DNA of 64,000 bases from an uncultured Acidimicrobiales bacterium (lineage in GTDB: Bacteria > Actinomycetota > Acidimicrobiia > Acidimicrobiales > SZUA-35): NCBI GenBank assembly GCA_937997485.1, contig CALKTH010000042.1:33695-97694 (forward strand). Direction: 5' to 3'. Positions 33,068 through 42,055 of this stretch are shown in pieces. Below the pieces are notes generated by a model, which saw only the letters and a list, made by a program, of their open reading frames with translations, was not told where the DNA came from and did not search any database. Within the stretch, counting starts at the first letter, position 1. Each line of letters begins with the position of its first letter. The position numbers and the translations under genes were made by a program.

Positions 33068-34045
33068 ATGGCATCCGCACAGCAACCTGTCGAGTCGGGC
33101 TTCGGTCCACGATCCACTCCCGCCGAGGTCATCGCCGGCGCCGATCTGTCTGGCCGCTTCGCCATTGTGACCGGCGGCTACTCCGGCCTTGGCCTCGAGA
33201 CCACTCGCGGTTTGGCTGCCGCCGGGGCCGATGTGCTGGTTCCGGCCCGCCGGCCCGAGCACGCTCGCGAGGTCCTGGCCGAACTGGGCGAGACTCCGGG
33301 ATCAGTGACCGTTGATGAGATGGACCTGGCTGACCTCGCGAGCGTCCAAGCCTTCGCTGAGCGGTTCAATGCGACCGGGCAGTCCGTTGACATCATGATC
33401 AACAACGCGGCGATCATGGCCAACCCCGAAACCCGTGTGGGGCCGGGCTGGGAATCCCAGTTCGCTACGAATCATCTTGGTCACTACGCACTGGCCAACC
33501 ATCTTTGGCCGGCCTTGTCGGCTGGCGAAGGTGCCCGTGTGGTCGCGCTTTCATCGACCGGGCACAAGCTCTCACCGATGCGCTGGGACGATGTGCACTT
33601 CAACGAGAACTACGACAAATGGGTGGCATACGGGCAGGCCAAGACGGCCAACAGCCTGTTTGCGCTGCAACTCGACACACTCGGGGCGGAGCACGGTGTA
33701 CGAGCGTTCGCCGTCCACCCTGGCGGGATCATGACCGAGCTCCAGCGGCACCTGCCGAAGCAGGAGATGATCGACCGCGGTTGGGTAGATGCGGAGGGCA
33801 ACGTGAACGAGATGTTCAAGAGCCCCGAGCAGGGCGCAGCAACCTCGGTGTGGGCGGCGACGTCGACGGTGCTGGAAGGCAAGGGCGGTGTCTACTGCGA
33901 AGACTGTGATGTTGCTGCGGTGGCGACACCGGACAGCCCAACAGCCCGGTTCAAGGGCGTGAACGCTCACGCCGTGGACCCAACGGACGCGGCCCGGTTG
34001 TGGGAGTACTCCGCAGAGCTGACCGGCGTGAATGCCTTCGCTTGA
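33068..34045 (+). CDS. SDR family oxidoreductase, retinol dehydrogenase-like
   Basis: A 325-residue short-chain dehydrogenase. The cofactor motif is VTGGYSGLGLETTRGLAAAG, with MINNAAIM for the NNAG equivalent, VVALSSTGH for the catalytic serine and YGQAK for the Tyr/Lys pair. FAVHPGGIMTEL follows. The long form resembles the WWOX/retinol-dehydrogenase subgroup that is common in actinobacteria and often unassigned. TAGCTT six bases before the ATG suggests a leaderless start. The downstream aminotransferase begins 8 bp after its stop, so the two may form an operon. Confidence 0.85.
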   Translation: MASAQQPVESGFGPRSTPAEVIAGADLSGRFAIVTGGYSGLGLETTRGLAAAGADVLVPARRPEHAREVLAELGETPGSVTVDEMDLADLASVQAFAERFNATGQSVDIMINNAAIMANPETRVGPGWESQFATNHLGHYALANHLWPALSAGEGARVVALSSTGHKLSPMRWDDVHFNENYDKWVAYGQAKTANSLFALQLDTLGAEHGVRAFAVHPGGIMTELQRHLPKQEMIDRGWVDAEGNVNEMFKSPEQGAATSVWAATSTVLEGKGGVYCEDCDVAAVATPDSPTARFKGVNAHAVDPTDAARLWEYSAELTGVNAFA

Positions 34046-34053
34046 GCGATCCC

Positions 34054-35277
34054 ATGAACAACCACATTGAAAAGTCCACGAAGCTGGACCACGTTCTCTA
34101 TGACATCCGCGGACCGATTCTGGATGAGGCCAACCGCCTCGAGCAGGAGGGTCATCGCATCTTCAAGCTGAACATCGGCAATCCGGCACCGTTCGGGTTT
34201 GAAGCGCCAGACGAGGTCCTCGTCGACATGGTGCGAAACCTCCCGACAGCGCAGGGCTATTGCGATTCGCAGGGGTTGTATTCCGCTCGCAAGGCCGTCA
34301 TGCAATACAACCAGCGCATGGGCATCTCGGGAGTGGAGATCGACGACGTCTACACCGGCAATGGAGCGTCAGAGCTCATCCAAATGGCGCTCCAAGCGCT
34401 GCTGGACAACGGCGATGAAGTACTGATTCCGGCTCCGGACTTTCCGCTCTGGACGGCGGCCACGTCCCTGTCCGGCGGGCGGCCGGTCCACTATCGGTGC
34501 GATGAGGAAGCCGACTGGTTCCCCGACATGGACGACATTCGGTCGAAGATCACGGATCGGACCAAGGCGATCGTTGTCATCAACCCGAACAACCCGACCG
34601 GCGCCGTGTACTCGCGAGAGTTGCTGGAGCAGATCGTTGAGGTCGCTCGGGAACATGGCCTGGTGGTCATGGCCGACGAGATCTACGACAAGATCCTGTA
34701 CGACGAGGCCCAGCACACTTCGATCGCTTCTCTGGCAGACGACGTCTTGTTCGCAACATTCAATGGGTTGTCCAAGACCTATCGAGTCGCCGGGTTCCGT
34801 TCTGGATGGATGACGGTGAGCGGGGCGAAGAGCCGGGCCGGCGGCTACATCGAAGGCCTGCGCATGCTCGCTTCGATGCGGTTGTGCGCCAATGTCCCCG
34901 CCCAGCATGCGATTCAATCCTCGCTGGGCGGCTACCAGAGCATCACCGAGTTCATCGGTCCCGGCGGACGCCTGTACGAACAACGCAACACCGCGTACGA
35001 GATGATCAACGCGATTGATGGGTTGAGCTGCACCAAGCCCAAAGGGGCGCTCTACTTGTTCCCCAAGATCGACACGGCGAAGTTCGGCATCACCGATGAC
35101 GAGCAGTTCGTGCTCGACTTCTTGCGGGCAGAGCAGATCCTGATGGTGCAGGGCACAGGCTTCAACTACCCCGACCCCAACCACTTCCGCTTGGTGTTCC
35201 TGCCTCGGGTGGGTGATCTCGAGTGGGCGATCGGTCGGCTCGAGCGGTTCCTGTCGACCTACCGCCAGAACGCCTGA
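34054..35277 (+). CDS. Class I aminotransferase, AlaA-like (alanine/glutamate-pyruvate type)
   Basis: A 407-residue fold-type I aminotransferase. IFKLNIGNPAPFGFEAPDEV (residues 36-55), GYCDSQGLYSARKAVMQY, VYTGNGASELIQMALQAL, INPNNPTGAVYS and the PLP lysine in NGLSKTYRVAGFRSGWM (K241) all match AlaA-type glutamate-pyruvate aminotransferases. The likely reaction is pyruvate plus glutamate to alanine plus 2-oxoglutarate, inferred by similarity. ATG at 34054 is chosen; the upstream extension overlaps the SDR. It follows that SDR by 8 bp. Confidence 0.85.
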   Translation: MNNHIEKSTKLDHVLYDIRGPILDEANRLEQEGHRIFKLNIGNPAPFGFEAPDEVLVDMVRNLPTAQGYCDSQGLYSARKAVMQYNQRMGISGVEIDDVYTGNGASELIQMALQALLDNGDEVLIPAPDFPLWTAATSLSGGRPVHYRCDEEADWFPDMDDIRSKITDRTKAIVVINPNNPTGAVYSRELLEQIVEVAREHGLVVMADEIYDKILYDEAQHTSIASLADDVLFATFNGLSKTYRVAGFRSGWMTVSGAKSRAGGYIEGLRMLASMRLCANVPAQHAIQSSLGGYQSITEFIGPGGRLYEQRNTAYEMINAIDGLSCTKPKGALYLFPKIDTAKFGITDDEQFVLDFLRAEQILMVQGTGFNYPDPNHFRLVFLPRVGDLEWAIGRLERFLSTYRQNA

Positions 35278-35319
35278 CCAGTTCCAGGCGCTCTGCGAAG
35301 CGATCGCCAGTGACGGCTC

Positions 35320-36318
35320 CTATTTCCGGGTGAGTTGTTCGACCATCAGGCGCTTGATGTCAGGCGTCTGGCCTTGGACGAGCAAGAAGAGAGATTCTCG
35401 AGCGAGGCGCTGAGCGTCCCGCTCCAGACTCATGCCTGAGCCTCCGGCCTTCGCCAACAGTGCGGTTGAGGCCCTCACGGCGAGCAGGGACGCATCCGTT
35501 CGGGCGTGCGGCAGCTCGGCTTGGTCAGCAGTGTCGAGCGCGAGTCGCACGCGATCGATCTCCCCATCAAGTGGAGAGGAGCCCAGGAGCTGGAGGCAGC
35601 GGCCTGTCACGCCGAGAGCGAGCGATCCATTCGTTCGGAGGCCAGCGTGGTAGCTGGCGAGCCACTGTTGGAAGGGCTGAGCGTGGGTGACTCGCTCGGC
35701 TGAGACTCGATGCCCGCTCAAGCTGATCTCGGCGGTTTCGCTGGCGTCGACTGCGGCCAAGCACAGACGCTTGCTGCGCAGCGAGCTCGCTTCGATCGCA
35801 TCGAGCAGGAACCAGATCACGTCGTCGCCGTGACGGGCCGCGGCGAGAAAGACGTCGATATGACCCCAGCCGGTGACGAAGGGGGCCGTGCCATCGAGTA
35901 TCCAATCGGCATCCGAGTCGCTGGATGTCGGTGTGGCGGCGAGCATGGGCTCGCCCTTGCGCAGAAGGTGAGCGAAGGCCACGCCGCCTCGGGCCTCGCC
36001 GGTCGCCAGCCTCTTTGCCCAGGCATCGTGCATGGGACCGCTCGTTGCCGCGCACGCTCGAGATGGTCCGCCATGCTGGACCCACACGAACGTGGTGGTG
36101 AGACAGCCCCCAGCAAGCGCCTCGATCACGGCCAGAACGGTGGCAGTGTCAGCCCCGAGGCCGCCAACAGCTGGTGGCGTGAAGAGCCCGTAGAGGCCAG
36201 CATCGGCCAAGAGGTCGAGCTGCCCGGTCGGGACGACGCCGGCGGCATCGACGGCGGAGGCGCGAGGAAGCAGCTCATCGTCAGCGAGGTTCCGTGCGAT
36301 CTGAATGAGATCGTTCAT
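35320..36318 (-). CDS. Acyl-CoA dehydrogenase family protein (short form)
   Basis: A 332-residue flavoprotein of the acyl-CoA dehydrogenase superfamily. IARNLADDELLPRASAVDAA begins the N-terminal helical domain, GLYGLFTPPAVGGLGADTAT matches the usual GxxGxxxPExxGG turn, and LDGTAPFVTGWGHIDVFL matches the beta-domain FVTxG motif. At 332 residues it is shorter than the usual 380-400, the C-terminal helical domain being reduced. A catalytic glutamate is not obvious. It could be a DszC/Acad-like monooxygenase or dehydrogenase component. ATG at 36318 is 10 bp after the stop of the BVMO gene, so the two are co-transcribed. Confidence 0.75.
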   Translation of the reverse strand: MNDLIQIARNLADDELLPRASAVDAAGVVPTGQLDLLADAGLYGLFTPPAVGGLGADTATVLAVIEALAGGCLTTTFVWVQHGGPSRACAATSGPMHDAWAKRLATGEARGGVAFAHLLRKGEPMLAATPTSSDSDADWILDGTAPFVTGWGHIDVFLAAARHGDDVIWFLLDAIEASSLRSKRLCLAAVDASETAEISLSGHRVSAERVTHAQPFQQWLASYHAGLRTNGSLALGVTGRCLQLLGSSPLDGEIDRVRLALDTADQAELPHARTDASLLAVRASTALLAKAGGSGMSLERDAQRLARESLFLLVQGQTPDIKRLMVEQLTRK

Positions 36319-36328
36319 GTGGGCGGGG

Positions 36329-37978
36329 TCACTCGAACGCGATGTTCGGGTAGCCAGTGTCCGCTTCCGCATCGAGCTTCATCTGGAACTTCGGCGCTCC
36401 GCCGTTGTAGACGAAGGGCCGGAAGCTGCCCTCCTCGTGACCCTCGACGTTGGAGTTGTACCCCGTGAACCAGCCCTTGGCCTTACGCATCAACATGATC
36501 TGGTACATATCGATGACGTGTTGGGTCCAGTTGGCCTGCGCCTCGGCGGTGGCCTCCCATCGGCGGTGACCGTTCTTCCACATGTGTTGAAGCAGGTCCG
36601 TCGCCCAGTCGACACCGGTCTCGATGCCCCGGGGGAAGTTCGTCGAGGCTGAGCCACTTTGTGGACCGGCCACCATCACCAGGTTGGGATAGCCGTGCAT
36701 CATCATTCCCATGAAGGTGGACGGCGAGTCTCGCCACTCGTCTCGCAGCTTGCGCCCGCCGGTTCCCTCGATGTCGATCTTGTCAAAGGCGCCCGTAATC
36801 GCATCGAAGCCGGTGGCGTAGACGATGAGGTCCAGGTCGTGCTCCTCGGCAGAGGTGAGCACTCCGGCGGCCGTGATCTCTTGGATGGGGGTTTCGCTGA
36901 CATCGACGAGGCGGACGTTCGGTTGGTTGTAGACCTCGAAGTAGTTGGTCTCCATCGGCACACGCTGATATCCGAAGCCATGATCCTTCGGGATCAACTT
37001 TTCGGCGATCTCAGGATCGTTCACGCGTTGCCGAATACGGTCGGCGATGTAGGCCGAGAACTCGTCGTTGGCTCCCTCGTCCATGAAGATCTCGGAGAAG
37101 TTCTGCAGCCAAATACCGAAGCCACGGCCCTCGTACAACTCGTCCCACATTGCTCGGCGCTCTTCCGCGGTGAAGTTGTAGAAGCCTCGTCGATCGGGGG
37201 AATGCACGAATCCGCCCGGCGACTGCGCGCACTCGGCAAAGATCTCGTCATAGCGCGACCGGATCTCGGCCATTTCTTCTTCGCTGATGGGTCCGTTGTT
37301 CAGCGGCGCGCTCCAGTTGGGGCGCCGCTGGAACACGGTGAGCTCTTTGACCTTGTCAGCGATTTCACCGATGACCTGGATCCCGGTCGCCCCGGTTCCG
37401 ATCACGCCCACCCGGAGGTCTGAGAGATCGAGCGGTTCCTTCGGCCAGTGGTAGGTGTGAAACGACTGTCCCTCAAAGCTGTCCATCCCCTCGAAACGGG
37501 GAGGAGTCGGCACGGAGAGCAGACCCATGGCGGTCACGACGAAGTTGGCGGTGATCTCCCGCCCCTGTCCGCCTGCGCCTCCGACGCAAAGCGTCCACTG
37601 GTCGGCCGTTTCGTCGAAGCGCATCGACTCGACGCGGCAGTTGAACCGCATGTGCTGTCGGAGGTCGAACGTGTCGGCCACGAAGTTGAGATAGCGAAGA
37701 TTCTCCGGTTGACCGGAGAAGTGTTCCTTCCAGTGCCACTCGTCGAGGATCTTCTGCGAGAAGGAGTAGCCGTAGGTGTAGCTCTCAGAGTCGAAGCGAG
37801 CACCCGGGTACCGGTTGCGATACCAGGTTCCGCCGAGGTCATCGTCGGCCTCGAGCACGACCGCATCGACGCCCAGGTCGGCGAGACGTTTGATCTGATA
37901 GATGCCGCCGACGCCGGCACCGATGACGACGACGTCGTAGGCCGGGGCCAGATCGGCGGTTGGGAGCTGCGTAGTCAT
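36329..37978 (-). CDS. Baeyer-Villiger-type flavin monooxygenase
   Basis: A 549-residue NADPH/FAD monooxygenase. The FAD motif is VVVIGAGVGGIYQIKRL (residues 16-32). GGTWYRNRYPGARFDSES (49-66) and the BVMO fingerprint F-x-G-x3-H-x3-W (FEGQSFHTYHW, 168-178) are present, and the NADPH Rossmann motif is GVIGTGATGIQVI. These enzymes insert oxygen next to a carbonyl to give esters or lactones, or oxidise sulfur or nitrogen. The substrate is unknown. ATG at 37978 is chosen over a longer extension that overlaps the divergent nucleotidase. It is followed by the acyl-CoA dehydrogenase-like gene. Confidence 0.9.
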   Translation of the reverse strand: MTTQLPTADLAPAYDVVVIGAGVGGIYQIKRLADLGVDAVVLEADDDLGGTWYRNRYPGARFDSESYTYGYSFSQKILDEWHWKEHFSGQPENLRYLNFVADTFDLRQHMRFNCRVESMRFDETADQWTLCVGGAGGQGREITANFVVTAMGLLSVPTPPRFEGMDSFEGQSFHTYHWPKEPLDLSDLRVGVIGTGATGIQVIGEIADKVKELTVFQRRPNWSAPLNNGPISEEEMAEIRSRYDEIFAECAQSPGGFVHSPDRRGFYNFTAEERRAMWDELYEGRGFGIWLQNFSEIFMDEGANDEFSAYIADRIRQRVNDPEIAEKLIPKDHGFGYQRVPMETNYFEVYNQPNVRLVDVSETPIQEITAAGVLTSAEEHDLDLIVYATGFDAITGAFDKIDIEGTGGRKLRDEWRDSPSTFMGMMMHGYPNLVMVAGPQSGSASTNFPRGIETGVDWATDLLQHMWKNGHRRWEATAEAQANWTQHVIDMYQIMLMRKAKGWFTGYNSNVEGHEEGSFRPFVYNGGAPKFQMKLDAEADTGYPNIAFE

Positions 37979-38038
37979 TGCCTCAGATCTTGGCAGCTCG
38001 CGGTCGGGACCTCCCAACTGCCCACGGTACGGTTCGGC

Positions 38039-39454
38039 ATGATCGAAGCCCAGAACGGCCCCCATGCCGATCACGCACCCTCGCGAGGAGTGTTCGCCAA
38101 TCGCACGTTGAACATGCGAGCGGTGCAGGCCGTCGGGTACGACATGGACTACACGCTCATCCACTACAACGTGGATGCTTGGGAGCGGGCGGCCTTCACC
38201 CACGCCCGAGACCGACTAGCAGCCGAAGGTTGGCCCATCGGCAACCTGACCTTCGATCCCGACGAGTTCACACTCGGTCTCGTCTTCGATCTTCAGCTCG
38301 GGAACGTCGTGAAGGCAACGCGTTTCGGCTACGTGGTGCGAGCGCAGCACGGCTCCCACGTGCTCACCTTCGAAGAGCAGCGCAATGCGTATCGGGAAAC
38401 CGAGGTCCAGCTCTCTCGTTCACGCTTCCGTTTCATGAACACACTCTTCGAGCTCTCACGGGCCAGTCTGTTTTGCCAACTGGTCGACCTTTTTGATCAG
38501 CGGAAGCTCGAGGGTGTGAGCAGCTATCAGGAGTTGGATGAGGCGATCGATACGGCGCTCGGCGCTGTGCACAACGACGGATCGTTGAAGGCCGAGATTC
38601 TCAGCGACCCGGCGCGGTTCGTGGAGCCGGACCCGAACATCGTGCCTACGCTTCACGATCAGAAGGCGGCGGGCAAGAAGCTGCTGCTGATCACCAACTC
38701 CGATTGGGCCTACACCCGCCGGATGATGGCGTACACATTCGACCAGTACTGCCCACCCGGCACCACCTGGCGAGACCTCTTCGATGTGGTCATCGTGTCT
38801 GCCAACAAGCCCCGCTTCTTCTCTGCGAAGGATCCCATCTATCGCGTGGAAGACGAGGAGCGATCACTGCTTGCACCGTTCAACGGTGTGCTCGAGCAGG
38901 GGCGCGTGTACTTCGGAGGCAACGCCCGTCTTGTGGAAGACAGCCTTGGCCTGTCCGGGGGACAGCCGTTGTACGTGGGTGACCACTTGTTCGGCGACGT
39001 GCATGTGAGCAAAGACGTGTTGCGCTGGCGAACGGCGCTCATTGCCCGTGAACTCGAGGCGGAGATCGACGATGCCGCAGCATTCGCTGATGAGCAGGAA
39101 GAGCTCAGAACGCTGATGCGAGAGAAGATCGATCTCGAACACGGCCAGGCGCTGCTACGGATGGACGCGCTGCGTGAGCCACCGGGTGATCAGGCTCGGC
39201 TGGATGAGCTGGCCACGATGGCCCGCCAGCTCGATGAACGAGTGGCGCCCTTAGCGGCGAGCGCCGGACAGCTGGGGAACATCCACTGGGGCCCCGTCAT
39301 GCGGGCTGGCAACGACAAGAGCCTGTTCGCTCGCCAGGTCGAGCGGTATGCCGACGTGTACACATCGAGGGTGTCCAACTTCTTGCACGAAACGCCCTTT
39401 GCGTACCTCCGGGCGGCACGAGGCTCGCTTCCACACGATCAGCAGGACGCATGA
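38039..39454 (+). CDS. HAD-superfamily 5'-nucleotidase, cN-II (IMP/GMP-specific) type
   Basis: A 471-residue HAD-IG family nucleotidase. Motif I is GYDMDYTL with D35 and D37, motif II is LLITNSDWAYT, the lysine of motif III is in SANKPRFF, and motif IV is LYVGDHLFGDV. The length and the NRTLNMRAVQAVGYDMDYTL opening are those of the cytosolic purine 5'-nucleotidase family, best known from eukaryotes and found in some bacteria. The likely reaction is dephosphorylation of IMP or GMP. The ATG at 38039 carries TACGGT five bases upstream. The ATGA overlap with ilvA indicates coupled translation. Confidence 0.85.
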   Translation: MIEAQNGPHADHAPSRGVFANRTLNMRAVQAVGYDMDYTLIHYNVDAWERAAFTHARDRLAAEGWPIGNLTFDPDEFTLGLVFDLQLGNVVKATRFGYVVRAQHGSHVLTFEEQRNAYRETEVQLSRSRFRFMNTLFELSRASLFCQLVDLFDQRKLEGVSSYQELDEAIDTALGAVHNDGSLKAEILSDPARFVEPDPNIVPTLHDQKAAGKKLLLITNSDWAYTRRMMAYTFDQYCPPGTTWRDLFDVVIVSANKPRFFSAKDPIYRVEDEERSLLAPFNGVLEQGRVYFGGNARLVEDSLGLSGGQPLYVGDHLFGDVHVSKDVLRWRTALIARELEAEIDDAAAFADEQEELRTLMREKIDLEHGQALLRMDALREPPGDQARLDELATMARQLDERVAPLAASAGQLGNIHWGPVMRAGNDKSLFARQVERYADVYTSRVSNFLHETPFAYLRAARGSLPHDQQDA

Positions 39455-40992
39455 TGACGACCTTCGATGACGGGGCGAGCGAAGCCGACTACCTCCGGCG
39501 AATTCTGAACTCCCGGGTGTACGACGTTGCTGTTGAAACACCGCTGGATCGCGCCCCACAGTTGTCGGAGCGAGTTGGTGCCGAGGTGTTCATCAAGCGG
39601 GAGGACCTTCAGGAGTCCTTCTCGTTCAAGATCCGCGGCGCGTACAACAAGATGGCACTCCTCTCCGCCGAGGAACGAGCGAAGGGCGTGATTGCCTCCT
39701 CGGCCGGGAACCACGCCCAGGGGGTGGCCATCGCCGCCAACGAGCTCGGGTGCTCTGCGGTGATCGTGATGCCAGGCACGGCGCCGGCACTGAAGGTTGA
39801 TGCTGTGAGAGCGCTTGGAGCCGAGGTGATTCTGGCCGGAGACTCGTACAGCGATGCGTTCGATCGTGCGACCACCGTTGCTGCCGACCGGGGCCTCACC
39901 TTTGTGCACCCCTTCGATGATCCCGATGTGATTGCGGGGCAGGGGACCATCGGAATGGAGATCGTGCGCCAGCACAACCAGCCCATCGAAGCGATCTTCG
40001 TGGCCATCGGGGGCGGTGGACTGATTGCGGGCATCGCCGCCTACGTCAAGCAGGTTCGCCCCGAGACGAAGATCATCGGCGTCCAGCATCGGGAGTCCAC
40101 CGCGATGGCGCAGTCGGTCAACACGGGTGCACGAGTCGCCCTCGACACCGTTGGCCTCTTCTCGGATGGCACGGCTGTGAAGCTGGTCGGGGAGGAGACG
40201 TTCCGGCTCGTCGAGGCACTCGTGGACGAAATTGTCCTGGTTGACACCGACGAGACGTGCGCCGCCATCAAGGACGTCTTCGTCGACACTCGGGCGGTAC
40301 TCGAACCGGCGGGAGCCCTCGCACTCGCAGGCTTGAAGAAGTACACCTCGGCCGGTCAGCCCACCTCCGACGGGTCACTGATCGCCGTGGCTTGTGGGGC
40401 GAACATCAACTTTGACCGGCTCCGCTTCGTCGCGGAGCGAGCCGAACTCGGAGAGCAGCGCGAGGCCGTCTTCGCCGTGACCATTCCTGAGCAGCCGGGC
40501 AGCTTCCTCAAGTTCTGTGAAGTGATCGGCGAGCGCTCGATCACTGAGTTCAACTATCGAATGGGATCCGGTGATGACGCTCACGTATTCGTCGGAGTGG
40601 CGACGACGGGCCACGATGAGCGCTCGCAGTTGATCGGTGCGTTCCAAGCGGCGGGGCTCAGTGCGATTGATCTCACCGAAGACGAGTTTGCCAAGGGACA
40701 CTTGCGCCACCTGGTCGGTGGACGGTCACCTGCTGCTTCCGACGAGCTGTTGTACCGCTTCGAGTTCGCCGAGCAGCCGGGCGCACTGCTGCGCTTTCTC
40801 CTGGCCATGAACCCCGACTGGAACATTTCGCTCTTCCACTACCGATCACACGGCGCCGACACCGCACGTGTGCTCGTTGGTATGCAGGTGCCGCCCGGGG
40901 ACATGGACGACTTCGACGTGTTCCTCGAAGAGCTCGGACTTCGCCATTGGAACGAGACCAACAACCCTGGCTACAAGCTCTTTCTGAGCTGA
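39451..40992 (+). CDS. ilvA: Threonine ammonia-lyase, biosynthetic type
   Basis: A 513-residue threonine deaminase that makes 2-oxobutanoate from threonine, the first step of isoleucine synthesis. The PLP lysine is K60 in SFSFKIRGAYNKM, and the cofactor phosphate loop is IGGGGLIAG. SSAGNHAQGVA is the substrate loop. Residues from about 335 form two ACT-like regulatory modules, FAVTIPEQPGSFLKFCEVIG and LYRFEFAEQPGALLRFLLAM. The second module is characteristic of the biosynthetic, isoleucine-inhibited enzyme and distinguishes it from catabolic TdcB. It overlaps the nucleotidase by 4 bp. Confidence 0.92.
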   Translation: MMTTFDDGASEADYLRRILNSRVYDVAVETPLDRAPQLSERVGAEVFIKREDLQESFSFKIRGAYNKMALLSAEERAKGVIASSAGNHAQGVAIAANELGCSAVIVMPGTAPALKVDAVRALGAEVILAGDSYSDAFDRATTVAADRGLTFVHPFDDPDVIAGQGTIGMEIVRQHNQPIEAIFVAIGGGGLIAGIAAYVKQVRPETKIIGVQHRESTAMAQSVNTGARVALDTVGLFSDGTAVKLVGEETFRLVEALVDEIVLVDTDETCAAIKDVFVDTRAVLEPAGALALAGLKKYTSAGQPTSDGSLIAVACGANINFDRLRFVAERAELGEQREAVFAVTIPEQPGSFLKFCEVIGERSITEFNYRMGSGDDAHVFVGVATTGHDERSQLIGAFQAAGLSAIDLTEDEFAKGHLRHLVGGRSPAASDELLYRFEFAEQPGALLRFLLAMNPDWNISLFHYRSHGADTARVLVGMQVPPGDMDDFDVFLEELGLRHWNETNNPGYKLFLS

Positions 40993-41069
40993 CCCGCCGT
41001 CGGTTGTGCGGTAGCGCCGTCGCTCCTTGTCCTTCCCAGACGGTGGCGTCGACAGATGCTCACTCGCAA

Positions 41070-42005
41070 CTACCAGACGTCGACGTCCAGGAAGTCTTTG
41101 CAGAGCGCTCGGTAGAGGCCTTGGCCTCGGTCGTCGTTGGTAAGGACCAGCAGCGCCTCGCCGGTTGCAGGCCGGACCGCAGCGATGTGCTTGAAGCCCG
41201 GATTGTCGCCGTGTTGAGAGAGCACATCGCCATGCTGTCCATGAGCGAATGCCCATCCGAGGGTTCGCCCGAATCCAGGAATCACCTCGGTCTCGCGCTG
41301 TGCGGTGCGGTGCACACCTTCTCGTAGCGAAGGTCTTCCCACCTCAGCTGGGCGGGCGACAGCACGCAGGAATCGCATGAAGTCAGGAACGGTGGTGTGC
41401 AGCGAGCCGGAGGCTCGTGGGGAGGTGGGGAACGTCTTCGTTCTTGGCTTGGCGTCGTCGTCGTGTCCGATAGCGAGGGTGTGACTGCCTGATTCCGTTG
41501 GCAGGAACGTGCTGCTCCTCATGGCCAGAGCCTCGAGATGGCGTTCGAGCAGGAGCGTCGCGTTGAGACCCGAGAGACTCGAAAGCTCACGCAGAGCCAA
41601 CTCGAAGCCTTCACCGCTGTACCCGGGGGTTCCGGGGTCAGACTCGAAGCCCAAGGGCTCGCCTGAGACTCGCCAATTCGGGAGTCCCGCGCTGTGCGTC
41701 AGCAGGTGGTGAAGTCGAACGCTGGGCCACCGCCCATCTTGGTCCGCTCCGAAGCTGCTCAAGTCGGTGGTGAGTGGCCCTTGCAGGATCTCCGGGTCCT
41801 TCCCCGCGAGCTCGGCTGCGAGAAGGGCGACGACAGGCTTGCTCAGGGATGCTGCCTCCCAGAGAACGTGTTCAGAGATCGCCGCGCCGCCTGGAGTGCA
41901 CTCGCCGCGGTAACTGAACTCGGCGTCCTGGCCTTCGGGCAGCAACCCGACCGCACAACCAACAAGATTGGCGTTCTCCACCGCGGCAACCATCTCGTCG
42001 AGCAT
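41070..42005 (-). CDS. Serine hydrolase, beta-lactamase/class C-like family
   Basis: A 311-residue protein of the beta-lactamase-related family (PF00144 type). The S-x-x-K motif is in WEAASLSKPVVALLAAEL, and LHHLLTHSAGLPNW is the usual segment following it. YSGEGF supplies the tyrosine of the Y-x-N-like motif, and HGDNPGFKHIA near the C-terminus corresponds to the KTG/HxG region. Members are mostly esterases, peptidases or transpeptidase-like enzymes, rather than resistance beta-lactamases. No signal peptide is visible, so it is probably cytoplasmic. It sits 50 bp downstream of the alkylsulfatase-like gene. Confidence 0.8.
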   Translation of the reverse strand: MLDEMVAAVENANLVGCAVGLLPEGQDAEFSYRGECTPGGAAISEHVLWEAASLSKPVVALLAAELAGKDPEILQGPLTTDLSSFGADQDGRWPSVRLHHLLTHSAGLPNWRVSGEPLGFESDPGTPGYSGEGFELALRELSSLSGLNATLLLERHLEALAMRSSTFLPTESGSHTLAIGHDDDAKPRTKTFPTSPRASGSLHTTVPDFMRFLRAVARPAEVGRPSLREGVHRTAQRETEVIPGFGRTLGWAFAHGQHGDVLSQHGDNPGFKHIAAVRPATGEALLVLTNDDRGQGLYRALCKDFLDVDVW

Positions 42006-42055
42006 CGTCGGACCATAGGTCGCCGCCGAGCGCGGCGAGAGATGCCGATGTGCGC

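Noticed and set aside
37448..38038. Upstream extension of the nucleotidase frame
   Set aside because: It runs antisense to the BVMO gene, which has strong motifs; nucleotidase similarity begins at 38039.
41070..42005. Antibiotic-resistance beta-lactamase
   Set aside because: The SxxK and YSG motifs fit the broad PF00144 esterase/peptidase family; there is no signal peptide and no class A/C specific motif.
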